A stretch of DNA of 64,000 nucleotides from an uncultured beta proteobacterium. GTDB lineage: Bacteria; Pseudomonadota; Gammaproteobacteria; Burkholderiales; Burkholderiaceae_C. Position 1 is the first letter of the stretch, and every line of letters starts with the position of its first letter. The notes beneath the pieces are model-generated. The model saw only the letters and a program-made list of their open reading frames with translations, did no database searches and had not been told where the DNA came from. Location of the stretch: assembly GCA_903838565.1 (NCBI GenBank), contig CAILZB010000090.1, positions 1 through 64,000 of the forward strand, in the 5' to 3' direction. The position numbers and the translations under genes are program-made. Below are positions 52,378 to 60,292 of the stretch, one piece after another.

Positions 52378-53760
52378 CTAGAGGATCTTGGAAAACCGCG
52401 CGCGCGTGCGGTCCGTCTGCAAATGGCTGTCAAACACCATGGCCACGGCGCGAACAAAGAACCAGCCCATGGGTGTGACCTGAAGGCCCTTGTCGTCGAC
52501 CTGCACCAGACCCTGCTCCTGCAGCGCCTTCAGGGCTTCCAGTTCGGCCGCAAAATACTTCTTGAAGTCCAGCAAATGCGCCAGTTCGATGTCTTCGAAC
52601 GGCAGGTTGCCCTGGCACATGATGGCCATGATCACGGCGCGGCGCACCAGATCGTCGCGCGTCAGTGCCAGTCCGCGCACGACCGGGAAATGGCCATGGT
52701 TCAAGATGTCGTAGTAATCGTCCAGGGTCTTGGCGTTCTGGCTGTAGGTGGCGCCCACGCGGCCGATGGAGGACACGCCCAGTGCGATCAGGTCGCAGTC
52801 GGGTTGCGTACTGTAGCCCTGGAAATTGCGGTGCAGGCGACCCTGGCGCTTGGCCACGGCCAGCGCGTCGTCGGGTAGGGCGAAATGGTCCATGCCGATG
52901 TACACATAGCCGGCCTTTTCGAAAGCATTCAGCGACTGCGACAACATCGACACCTTGGCCGGCGCTCCCGGCAATTCCACCGTGATGATGCGCCGCTGGG
53001 GCTTGAAGCGTTCGGGCAGATGGGCGTAGGCGTAGAGCGCGATGCGGTCCGGACGCAGCGTGGCAATCTGTTCCAGCGTGCGGTCGAACGACTCCGGCGT
53101 CTGCTTGGGCAGGCCGTAGATCAGATCGACGTTGATCGACTCAAAGCCCAGCGCACGCGCCGACGCCACCAGCGCGAACACCTGTTCCGCGGGCTGGATG
53201 CGGTGCACGGCAGCCTGAACATCCGGGTCAAAGTCCTGCACGCCAAAGCTCAGGCGGTTGAAACCGAGCTCCTTGAGTGTGGCCAGACGCGTGGCGTCCA
53301 CGGTGCGCGGATCGACCTCGATCGAGTACTCGCCACCGGGCGCCAGCGTGAAACTGCGCTTGAGCATGGCCATGAGTTCGTGCAACTCGGCGTCGCTCAG
53401 GAACGTGGGTGTGCCCCCGCCCAGATGCAGCTGCGACACCACCTGGCCCGCGCCCAGATGCGCGATGTGCAGGTCCACCTCCTGGCTCAGATAGCGCAGG
53501 TATTCGGCTGCGCGCTCGTGGTGCTTGGTGATGATCTTGTTGCAGGCGCAGTAGTAGCACAGCGACTCGCAAAAAGGAATGTGGACATAAAGCGACAGTG
53601 GCGAAGCGAGCGCTGCCGCTCCGTCGCGGCGCTGCTCCAGGGCCCGCACGTAGTCGTCGGCGGTGAAAGCTTCCACGAAGCGGTCGGCCGTGGGGTAGGA
53701 CGTATAACGCGGTCCCGATACATCAAACTTGCGCAATAACTCTGGCGAAACGGTGTCCAT
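52378..53760 (-). CDS. hemN: Oxygen-independent coproporphyrinogen III oxidase
   Basis: A 460-residue radical SAM enzyme that forms protoporphyrinogen IX without oxygen. The cluster motif is Cys64, Cys68 and Cys71 followed by Cys73 (CESLCYYCACN), the true HemN form. The N-terminal FDVSGPRYTSYPTADRF tip helix is present, which distinguishes it from HemW. ATG 53760 follows AGGAACC. A perfect FNR box lies 56 bases upstream, so anaerobic induction is expected. It supplies heme for enzymes such as the cbb3 oxidase. Confidence 0.96.
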   Translation of the reverse strand: MDTVSPELLRKFDVSGPRYTSYPTADRFVEAFTADDYVRALEQRRDGAAALASPLSLYVHIPFCESLCYYCACNKIITKHHERAAEYLRYLSQEVDLHIAHLGAGQVVSQLHLGGGTPTFLSDAELHELMAMLKRSFTLAPGGEYSIEVDPRTVDATRLATLKELGFNRLSFGVQDFDPDVQAAVHRIQPAEQVFALVASARALGFESINVDLIYGLPKQTPESFDRTLEQIATLRPDRIALYAYAHLPERFKPQRRIITVELPGAPAKVSMLSQSLNAFEKAGYVYIGMDHFALPDDALAVAKRQGRLHRNFQGYSTQPDCDLIALGVSSIGRVGATYSQNAKTLDDYYDILNHGHFPVVRGLALTRDDLVRRAVIMAIMCQGNLPFEDIELAHLLDFKKYFAAELEALKALQEQGLVQVDDKGLQVTPMGWFFVRAVAMVFDSHLQTDRTRARFSKIL

Positions 53761-53815
53761 TAAGGGGTTCCTGTGGGGTAGCGTGCGAATGTGCCTTGAA
53801 GGCCATTTTATTTCC

Positions 53816-53829
53816 TTGATCCGGATCAA
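53816..53829. promoter_or_regulatory. Perfect FNR box in the hemN-fnr divergent region
   Basis: TTGATCCGGATCAA equals the FNR consensus TTGAT-N4-ATCAA at all ten positions and is fully palindromic. Its centre at 53822.5 is 62 bases from the hemN start codon. A class II transcription start near 53781 would leave a 20-base leader. It is 121 bases before fnr, so it more likely serves hemN. Autoregulation of fnr is possible. Confidence 0.88.
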
Positions 53830-53950
53830 CTGATTACCACTGCGGTGAAAAGGGGTGTCCGCTCGCCGGCTTCATGCCCAGTCGGTATGATGGGGCCTTT
53901 CCCAGGCCGATTTCGTTCTGGAAAGCGACACTAATCGGTATCCCTTACGC

Positions 53951-54670
53951 ATGAACCCACAAACCATCAAGGTCGCCTGCTCCAGCTGCAACTTGCGCGA
54001 GTTGTGCATGCCCATGGGGCTGAATTCCGGCGAACTCGACATGATCGACGAGATGGTGGGAGTGCGACGCAAGGTCAAACGGGGTGCGGCGCTGTTTCGC
54101 AATGGCGAGACCTTCACCTCGCTTTTTGCCATCCGCACCGGTTTTTTCAAGACCTCGATCGCTTCGGAAGACGGGCGCGATCAGGTCACCGGATTCCAGA
54201 TGGCGGGCGAGGTCATCGGGCTGGACGGCATCGTGAACGACCACCACACCTGCGACGCCGTGGCGCTGGAAGACGCCGAGGTCTGCGTCATGCCGTTTGC
54301 CGACATTGAAGCGCTGTCGCGTGAGGTGAGCGCCTTGCAGCACCATATCCACAAGATCATGAGCCGCGAAATCGTGCGCGAGCATGGCGTGATGCTGCTG
54401 TTGGGCAGCATGCGCGCGGAAGAGCGGCTCGCGGCGTTCCTGCTGAATCTGGTGCAGCGGTTGCACGCCCGCGGGTTTTCTCAGTCGGAACTGATTCTGC
54501 GCATGACGCGCGAGGAAATCGGCAGCTACCTGGGGCTCAAGCTGGAGACCGTGAGCCGGACTTTCTCCAAGTTTGTCGAAGACGGCATTGTCGAGGTCAA
54601 GCAGCGCCACGTGCGCATCCTGGAGACCGAAGCACTGCGCCGCATCGTTAATCCCCAGGCCTTGCTGTAG
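53951..54670 (+). CDS. fnr: FNR-family oxygen-sensing transcription regulator
   Basis: A 239-residue Crp/FNR protein. Cluster cysteines are Cys10, Cys13 and Cys19 near the N-terminus and Cys112 in EVCVMPF, aligning with Cys20/23/29/122 of E. coli FNR. The C-terminal helix-turn-helix is MTREEIGSYLGLKLETVSR, with Glu, Ser and Arg at the base-contact positions expected for TTGAT. It should activate low-oxygen genes including hemN and probably the usp-ccoI region in this window. A TATGAT box at 53886-53891 may be its -10. Confidence 0.96.
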   Translation: MNPQTIKVACSSCNLRELCMPMGLNSGELDMIDEMVGVRRKVKRGAALFRNGETFTSLFAIRTGFFKTSIASEDGRDQVTGFQMAGEVIGLDGIVNDHHTCDAVALEDAEVCVMPFADIEALSREVSALQHHIHKIMSREIVREHGVMLLLGSMRAEERLAAFLLNLVQRLHARGFSQSELILRMTREEIGSYLGLKLETVSRTFSKFVEDGIVEVKQRHVRILETEALRRIVNPQALL

Positions 54671-54678
54671 CAGCACGC

Positions 54679-56277
54679 TCAGGGTTTCGCGCTGGCGCCG
54701 CAGTTCAAGGCGCCGGCCACTTCAGGCCGGGCCTGGTCCAGCTTCCAAAGCGTGGTTCCATGGCGTGTGAAAACAGCCTGCGCCTGCGACAGGTAGGCAA
54801 AACGGGCGACCAGTCCCGTACGCCCCACGACCCAGCTGACCTTGGCGCCGCACAGGGCTGCAGCCAGGTCGCCCGGGCCGATCAGTGTCGTTTGCGCCCG
54901 TGACCGATCAAACTGCCCGGCGTCGATCAACTCCTTGTGACCGTCGTCGTGCTTGAGCATCTCGGGATTCTTCCAGTCGTTCACCACCGGCACTGTCGTG
55001 CCCATCCTGGCGTACAGAGGAAGGTCGTAGAAGTAGTCGTTGAGCATGAGAAGCGGCTCGCCAGCCTGTCGCTGTGCGACCAGCACCTGCGCCATCTGGC
55101 GCGACGACTCGCGCGGATAGAGCGTGAAACCCAGCACCGTGCCAACGCTCAGAAGCGCGCTCAAGCCCACGCTGATCCACCACAGGCGCTGTTGGCGCGC
55201 GCTCACACTGCCCAAAGCCAGGAATCCGTCGGCCATCAGGAACGCCAGTGGCGGCACCGCCGGCAGGACGTAACCCAGCAGCTTGGACTTCGGCATCGAG
55301 AAGAAAAGCACCACCATCGCGACCCAAAGCCACATCAGCAGGCGTATCGCTGCGCGCTGCGGATCGGCGGGCGCGCGCAGCTGGCGGTACAGCCAGGGCA
55401 GGCCGGGCAGGCTGACCAGGAGCAACACCGCGGGGTAAAACCAGAACGGCTGGACGTTGTTGAAGCCGCTGGCGGCGAAACGCTTGAAATGCTGGACCAC
55501 GAAAAAATAGTCCAGAAAGTCGGGGAAGCGCATCTGCATGGCGACGAACCAGGGTCCGGCCAGCGCAAAAAAGACCAGAAAACCGGGCAGCGAAAACAGG
55601 GCCAGCATGACGCGCCAGCGGCGCAGCAGCGCAAGCCAGGCCAGCACCACCAGCGCCGGGATCACGACGCCGATCAGTCCCTTGGACAGCACGCCCATCG
55701 CCGCCATGGCATAGGCGGCCAGCAGCGTGCGCCGAAATGCCAGGCCTTGCTCCATGCAGAGCACGGCGTGCGCCAGCAGCAGGATCGTGGCGCTGATGCA
55801 GCCCGCCACCAGCATGTCCAGGTTCGCGTACTGGCCGCCGATGTAAAGCAGGGGTTGCGCCAGCAGCGCGACCAGCGTGAGGCGGGCGCCGCGCGCGCCC
55901 CACCAGCGCAGCGCAAAGAGGTAGATGGCGAAGCTGCCAAGCCAGGCGCCCAGCAGCGGCGCCGCGCGCGCCGCCCCTTCGTTCAGGCCGAACAGCGACA
56001 TGGATGCGCCGGTGATCCAGTAGAACAGTGGCGGCTTGTGAAAGAACGGCAGACCGTCCAGCGTGGGCGTGAGCCAGTCGCCCGAGCGCATCATTTCCCA
56101 GGCCACGCCCACGTAGCGGCCCTCGTCCGGCAGCGCCAGCGGCCGCAGCCAGACGGTCGCGGCGAGCCAGAGCAAGATCAGGCCCGCGACCACGCCCAGT
56201 TCGCGCCAGCTCGAGCGGGCCAGCGCGTTCACGCTGGCGCCGCCATCGGACGCCAACTCGCGCTCATGGACTGCCAT
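54679..56277 (-). CDS. ArnT/GT39-type glycosyltransferase membrane protein
   Basis: A 532-residue protein with about 11-13 transmembrane helices. The first periplasmic loop has PDEGRYVGVAWEM, with the Asp-Glu pair typical of ArnT/PMT family sugar transferases, and HKPPLFYWITG follows. The acceptor may be lipid A, an O-chain or a protein; it cannot be told. Homologues named ArnT are 550 or so residues, so length fits. Start 56277 is 13 bases after the DUF4337 stop, placing it last in the ccdA-to-GT39 run. It converges on fnr with 8 bases between. Confidence 0.87.
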   Translation of the reverse strand: MAVHERELASDGGASVNALARSSWRELGVVAGLILLWLAATVWLRPLALPDEGRYVGVAWEMMRSGDWLTPTLDGLPFFHKPPLFYWITGASMSLFGLNEGAARAAPLLGAWLGSFAIYLFALRWWGARGARLTLVALLAQPLLYIGGQYANLDMLVAGCISATILLLAHAVLCMEQGLAFRRTLLAAYAMAAMGVLSKGLIGVVIPALVVLAWLALLRRWRVMLALFSLPGFLVFFALAGPWFVAMQMRFPDFLDYFFVVQHFKRFAASGFNNVQPFWFYPAVLLLVSLPGLPWLYRQLRAPADPQRAAIRLLMWLWVAMVVLFFSMPKSKLLGYVLPAVPPLAFLMADGFLALGSVSARQQRLWWISVGLSALLSVGTVLGFTLYPRESSRQMAQVLVAQRQAGEPLLMLNDYFYDLPLYARMGTTVPVVNDWKNPEMLKHDDGHKELIDAGQFDRSRAQTTLIGPGDLAAALCGAKVSWVVGRTGLVARFAYLSQAQAVFTRHGTTLWKLDQARPEVAGALNCGASAKP

Positions 56278-56290
56278 TGCGCCTGCCGCC

Positions 56291-56866
56291 TCAGATGTGC
56301 AGCACGGCCAGAACGCCGACCGCCATGCCGATCGCTGCCACAACGAACATGCCGTATTCCAGCCATTTCTTTCTGGTCAGCAGCGCGATCGCCGCCAGCG
56401 CAATCGCGACTTGCAGCGCGGTGGTGGACTGGGCCCAGCGGTGATGCTGGTGCATCTGCTCGTCGCTTTGCTGATCCCATTGGGTGGCAGCGGCCTCCAG
56501 CTTCTCGGCGCCGGCCTTGATGTCGGCCTTTTCCTTGTCGTAGCGATCCACCTTGGACTGGTATGTCGCCTTCTTGTCCTCGGGTGCCAGATCACGGGCC
56601 AGTTCCGCCAGGGCCTGCTTGGTGCTCTTGGCCTGGTAGAAATTCCACTGATCGGAGGCCTCGGTTTTCTTGATCGCAGCGTTGTTCTTGTACAGGCCGG
56701 CGTTGGCCTGCGTGGCGCCACCCATGTAGGAGAACATCGCGCCCACGGTGGCGATGATGGCCGTGATCATGGCGATCTGGTTCGTGAACTTGTCGCCGTG
56801 ACCCTCGGCCGCGTGCTCCAGCGCGTGGTCATGCGGGCCGTGAACGTGAAAACCGTCTTCTGACAT
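56291..56866 (-). CDS. DUF4337 family membrane protein
   Basis: A 191-residue protein. A His-rich N-terminus (HVHGPHDHALEHAAEGHGD) comes before a transmembrane helix at about 26-45. A long charged coiled region with many Lys/Asp/Glu covers about 55-135. Two helices close the C-terminus (about 148-190). DUF4337 has no known function. The TGA of folA is separated from its ATG by one base, and CAGGAG serves as ribosome site, so it is in the folA transcript. Confidence 0.87.
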   Translation of the reverse strand: MSEDGFHVHGPHDHALEHAAEGHGDKFTNQIAMITAIIATVGAMFSYMGGATQANAGLYKNNAAIKKTEASDQWNFYQAKSTKQALAELARDLAPEDKKATYQSKVDRYDKEKADIKAGAEKLEAAATQWDQQSDEQMHQHHRWAQSTTALQVAIALAAIALLTRKKWLEYGMFVVAAIGMAVGVLAVLHI

Positions 56867-56867
56867 A

Positions 56868-57359
56868 TCAAACTCCTGTGTGGGTATAGGTGACGAAGCT
56901 GAAGGGAATGCCGCTGCTGGAGACCTGCGGCTCGCGTGCGCTTTCCTTCCATTGCGGGCCGAATTGTGGCGCATAAGCGTCGCCTTCGTATTCGGCACCG
57001 ATTTCGGTGACCACGGCGCTGCGCGCCAGCGGCAAGGCCTGGGCATACAGCTGCGCGCCGCCGATGACCCAGGCTTCTGCATCGGGCGGGCACAGCGCGA
57101 CGGCTTCGTCCAGGGAGCCTGCGCGCAACGCCCCTGGGGCGCTCCAGTCGGCCTGGCGCGTGACCACCACGTTCAGGCGGCCCGGCAGTGGGCGAAAGCG
57201 CTCGGGCAGCGAGTCCCAGGTCTTGCGCCCCATGACCACCGGGCAGCCCAGCGTGACGCGCTTGAAATGCGCCAGATCTTCGGGCAGGTGCCAGGGCATG
57301 GCATTGTCTTTTCCGATCACGCCATTGGAGGCGCGGGCAAGGATGAGGTGCAGCGGCAT
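56868..57359 (-). CDS. folA: Dihydrofolate reductase
   Basis: A 163-residue enzyme, full length, that regenerates tetrahydrofolate with NADPH. Landmarks are the start LILARASNGVIGKDNAMPW, Asp28 in LPEDLAHFK as the catalytic acid, VVMGRKTWDSLP, and WVIGGAQLYAQAL. It begins 11 bases after thyA, a functional pair because ThyA produces dihydrofolate. An earlier in-frame ATG inside thyA is not needed. Confidence 0.97.
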   Translation of the reverse strand: MPLHLILARASNGVIGKDNAMPWHLPEDLAHFKRVTLGCPVVMGRKTWDSLPERFRPLPGRLNVVVTRQADWSAPGALRAGSLDEAVALCPPDAEAWVIGGAQLYAQALPLARSAVVTEIGAEYEGDAYAPQFGPQWKESAREPQVSSSGIPFSFVTYTHTGV

Positions 57360-57370
57360 GGGTCGCTCCC

Positions 57371-58198
57371 TCAGACCGCCACCGGCGCCTTGATGGCGGG
57401 GTGGCACTGGTAATCGAGCACCTCGAAGTCTTCGTATTCGTAGTCGAAGATGGACGCGGGGCGGCGCTTGATGCGCAACGTCGGATACGGCAGCGGCGCG
57501 CGGCTCAGCTGCAGCGCGACCTGCTCGGCGTGGTTGGCGTAGATGTGGCAGTCGCCACCGGTCCAGATGAAGTCGCCCACGTCCAGATCGCACTGCTGCG
57601 CCACCATGTGCGTGAGCAACGCGTAGCTGGCGATGTTGAACGGCACGCCCAGGAAGATGTCGGCGCTGCGCTGGTACAGCTGGCAGGAAAGCCGTGCCCG
57701 GTGGGTCTCGGTGGCCGGCGCGACATAGAACTGGAAGAAGGCGTGGCAGGGCATGAGCGCCATCTTGTCCAGATCGGCGACGTTCCAGGCGCTGACGATG
57801 ATGCGGCGCGAATCCGGATTGCTCTTGAGGGTCTGCATGACCTGCGCGATCTGGTCGATGTGGCCGCCGTCGGGCGTGGGCCAGCTGCGCCACTGCACGC
57901 CATAAACCGGCCCCAGATCGCCGTCGGCGCGCGCCCATTCGTCCCAGATGCTCACGCCGCGTTCCTTCAGCCAGTGATTGCTGCTGCTGCCGGTCAAGAA
58001 CCACAGCAGCTCCTGGATGATGGAGCGCAGATGCACCTTCTTGGTCGTGACCAGCGGAAAGCCTTCATTCAGATCGAAGCGCATCTGGTAGCCGAACACG
58101 CTCTTGGTGCCGGTGCCGGTGCGGTCGGCCTTGAACACGCCTTGGCTGTCCACGTGGCGCATGAAGTCTTCGTATTGGGAGGGCGCAGTGTGGGGCAT
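57371..58198 (-). CDS. thyA: Thymidylate synthase
   Basis: A 275-residue enzyme that methylates dUMP to dTMP. Catalytic Cys151 is in [11 protein letters not shown]. Arg131-Arg132 and the folate-binding region [15 protein letters not shown] are present. The ATG shares its first base with the ccdB stop (TGATG), and the ribosome site GGAAG is inside ccdB. Translation is therefore likely coupled to the toxin gene unless an internal promoter exists. folA follows after 11 bases. Confidence 0.97.
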   Translation of the reverse strand: MPHTAPSQYEDFMRHVDSQGVFKADRTGTGTKSVFGYQMRFDLNEGFPLVTTKKVHLRSIIQELLWFLTGSSSNHWLKERGVSIWDEWARADGDLGPVYGVQWRSWPTPDGGHIDQIAQVMQTLKSNPDSRRIIVSAWNVADLDKMALMPCHAFFQFYVAPATETHRARLSCQLYQRSADIFLGVPFNIASYALLTHMVAQQCDLDVGDFIWTGGDCHIYANHAEQVALQLSRAPLPYPTLRIKRRPASIFDYEYEDFEVLDYQCHPAIKAPVAV

Positions 58199-58512
58199 CA
58201 GTAACTTCCGAAAAGCATGTCGAGTGCGTCTTGTATCGCCAATTTCTGTGCCGCAAGATTGGCCACGGCGCTGCGCAGCAAGGCTGCGGGCGCCGCACCC
58301 AATGCGGGCGTGTCCATCACCACCAACTGCCCAGCCACGGTGAACTCGGGGTGAAGCTCTTCGGCGCGACGGGCAAGCAAGCCCGACTTCCACAGCGGCA
58401 CCACGATCCGGGTTTGCAGGCCCAGCACATGGTCGTTCTGCACGTCCAGGTAAAACGGAATCCGCCGCCGCTCGGTGCCGTCGGGGTTGGCATAAACATC
58501 GAAGCGAGCCAC
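58198..58512 (-). CDS. ccdB: CcdB-family gyrase toxin
   Basis: A 104-residue toxin of the type II CcdAB module; CcdB poisons DNA gyrase by trapping GyrA. Family markers are [20 protein letters not shown] (19-27), TRIVVPL (34-40) and the end ALDMLFGSY. The F-plasmid protein ends in Trp-Gly-Ile, residues required for gyrase poisoning, whereas this one ends Gly-Ser-Tyr. The toxin may therefore be weak, altered or silenced. It starts with GTG one base after the ccdA stop and overlaps thyA by one base. Confidence 0.9.
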   Translation of the reverse strand: MARFDVYANPDGTERRRIPFYLDVQNDHVLGLQTRIVVPLWKSGLLARRAEELHPEFTVAGQLVVMDTPALGAAPAALLRSAVANLAAQKLAIQDALDMLFGSY

Positions 58513-58513
58513 C

Positions 58514-58786
58514 TCAAGTCTCCCTGCGGCCGTCGCCCAGGCTCTTGCCGAAGGTGCGGTACTTGGCCAGGGGCAGGCCATGCTGTGCGATGCGTTCGTT
58601 GTAGTCGGCGATGGCTTCCTTGTTGCGCTCGTTCCATTTCTCCCAGTAGCGCCGCTTGACCTCCTCGGCCAGCAGTGCATCGACCGTCTGCGACAGGTTC
58701 ATTCCCAGCTCGCGCGCCTTGTCCAGCGTGGCCACGCTGAGCGAGAGGTTGGTGGCTTTCTTGGGGACTCTTTCGGTCTGCAGCAT
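58514..58786 (-). CDS. ccdA: CcdA-family antitoxin
   Basis: A 90-residue ribbon-helix-helix antitoxin. The N-terminal DNA-binding part is KKATNLSLSVATLDKARELG, and the unstructured, toxin-binding C-terminal part contains WEKWNERNKEAIADYNERI and LPLAKYRTF. Eleven further residues (GKSLGDGRRET) extend the usual end. ATG 58786 follows CTGGAG by six bases. A consensus -10 box and a pair of six-base palindromes lie just upstream, fitting autoregulation by CcdA-CcdB. Confidence 0.9.
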   Translation of the reverse strand: MLQTERVPKKATNLSLSVATLDKARELGMNLSQTVDALLAEEVKRRYWEKWNERNKEAIADYNERIAQHGLPLAKYRTFGKSLGDGRRET

Positions 58787-58813
58787 GACGTACTCCAGAA
58801 GGTGGATGTGCAA

Positions 58814-58838
58814 ATTATATGCGCATGCCCTCTGCGCA
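58814..58838 (-). promoter_or_regulatory. ccdA promoter with paired operator-like palindromes
   Basis: On the minus strand a perfect TATAAT occupies 58819-58814. The palindrome TGCGCA occurs at 58820-58825, touching the -10 box, and again at 58833-58838, 13 bases away. CcdA of F is known to bind six-base palindromes in its operator, so these are candidate sites. A leader of about 20 bases would precede ccdA. The -35 region is weak. Confidence 0.6.
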
Positions 58839-58861
58839 ATGATGCTGCACGGGCCAGCGAA

Positions 58862-60289
58862 TCAGCGCCGCAACACCCGCCCCGGGTTCATCGTGTTGTG
58901 CGGATCCAGCGCCTGCTTGATGGCGCGCATCAGCGCCAGCGCCACAGGCGACTTGTGCTGTTCCAGGTGCGCGACCTTCAGGCTGCCGATGCCGTGTTCG
59001 GCCGAGATCGACCCGCCAAAGCGCAGCACCGAGCAGAACACCAGGTCATTCACCGCGGCTTCGTGCTCGCGCAGGAACTCCGCAGCGTCGATGCCCGCCG
59101 GGGCCTGCACGTTGTAGTGCAGATTGCCGTCGCCCAGGTGCCCGAAGTTCACCAGACGCACGCCGGGAATGGATTCTTCCAAATGCGCGTCGGTCGCGCG
59201 TACGAAGTCGGGGATGCTCGATATCGGAATCGAGATGTCGTGCTTGATGTTCAGGCCTTCGAGCGCCTGCGCCAGCGGGATGCTCTCGCGGATATGCCAC
59301 AGCGCGTGGGCTTGTGAAAGGCTTTCGGCCACGACCGCATCGCTCACCACCAGCTGCTCGAACGCGGTTTCCAGCAACTGCTCCAATTGCCTGCGGGCAT
59401 GGGCTTCGGACTCATGGTCCGAGCTCTCCAGCAGCACGGCCCAGGCCGCTGCCTGGCTGTCTGCGTCCGCGAGGAAGGGCACGCGCTGCTGCGGGAAATG
59501 CCGCGCCACCAGGCTCAGCGCAAACCGGCCCATCACCTCAAAACCGGTGAGGCTGGCGCCCAGCTGCTGATGCGCCAGCGTCAGCAGCTGCACCGCGGCG
59601 TCCAGCGTGGGCAGCACGGCCCAGGCCGTGAGTCGCGCCGCGGGTGTGGGAAACAACTTGAGCGTGGCCGCCGTGATGATGCCCAGCGTGCCTTCGCTGC
59701 CGACGAACAGGTCGCGCAGGTCATAGCCGGTGTTGTCCTTGCGCAGGCCGCTCAGGCCGTTCCAGATCTCGCCCTGTGCCGTCACGACTTCGAGTCCCAG
59801 GCACAGCTCGCGCGCGTTGCCGTAGCGCACGACCTGGGTGCCGCCGGCGTTGGTCGCCAGATTGCCGCCGATGCTGCAGCTGCCTTGGGCCGCCAGACTC
59901 AGCGGGAACAGCAGCCCCGCGTCGGATGCGGCCTGCTGCACGTTTTGCAGGATGCAGCCGGCCTCGACCGTCAGACTGAGGTTCGCCGCATCAAGCTGGC
60001 GCACGGCCTGCATGCGCTGCAGGTTGAGCAGGATCTGCGTGCCCGAGTCGTCGGGCGTGGAACCCACCACCAGTCCGGTGTTTCCCCCTTGCGGCACGAT
60101 GCTCACGCCGGCCGCCGCGCAGGCCTTGACGACGTCGGCCACTTCCTGCGTGCTGCAGGGGCGCACCACGGCCAGCGCGCGGCCTTGCGAGCGTTTGCGC
60201 CAGTCATTCTGATAGGCGCTGAGGTCGCCCTCGGTCAGGACGTGGTTCGGGCCGACGATGCGGCGCAGGGATTCAAGCAGCGTATCCAT
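58862..60289 (-). CDS. FAD-linked oxidase (GlcD / D-2-hydroxyacid dehydrogenase type)
   Basis: A 475-residue flavoprotein. The FAD-binding PCMH domain has PQGGNTGLVVG at 67-77 and CSIGGNLATNAGGTQVVRYG near 142-161. The C-terminal domain ends with SISAEHGIGSLK, which carries an active-site histidine. This subgroup oxidises D-2-hydroxyacids such as D-lactate, glycolate or D-2-hydroxyglutarate; no partner subunits are adjacent, so a stand-alone D-2-hydroxyglutarate or D-lactate dehydrogenase is likely. It starts three bases after DUF2069. Confidence 0.88.
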   Translation of the reverse strand: MDTLLESLRRIVGPNHVLTEGDLSAYQNDWRKRSQGRALAVVRPCSTQEVADVVKACAAAGVSIVPQGGNTGLVVGSTPDDSGTQILLNLQRMQAVRQLDAANLSLTVEAGCILQNVQQAASDAGLLFPLSLAAQGSCSIGGNLATNAGGTQVVRYGNARELCLGLEVVTAQGEIWNGLSGLRKDNTGYDLRDLFVGSEGTLGIITAATLKLFPTPAARLTAWAVLPTLDAAVQLLTLAHQQLGASLTGFEVMGRFALSLVARHFPQQRVPFLADADSQAAAWAVLLESSDHESEAHARRQLEQLLETAFEQLVVSDAVVAESLSQAHALWHIRESIPLAQALEGLNIKHDISIPISSIPDFVRATDAHLEESIPGVRLVNFGHLGDGNLHYNVQAPAGIDAAEFLREHEAAVNDLVFCSVLRFGGSISAEHGIGSLKVAHLEQHKSPVALALMRAIKQALDPHNTMNPGRVLRR

Positions 60290-60292
60290 GCC

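Noticed and set aside
58198..58786. ccdAB as remnants of an inserted plasmid or genomic island
   Set aside because: No transposase, integrase, repeats or marked base-composition shift flank the pair. Horizontal origin remains possible but is not shown by this sequence.
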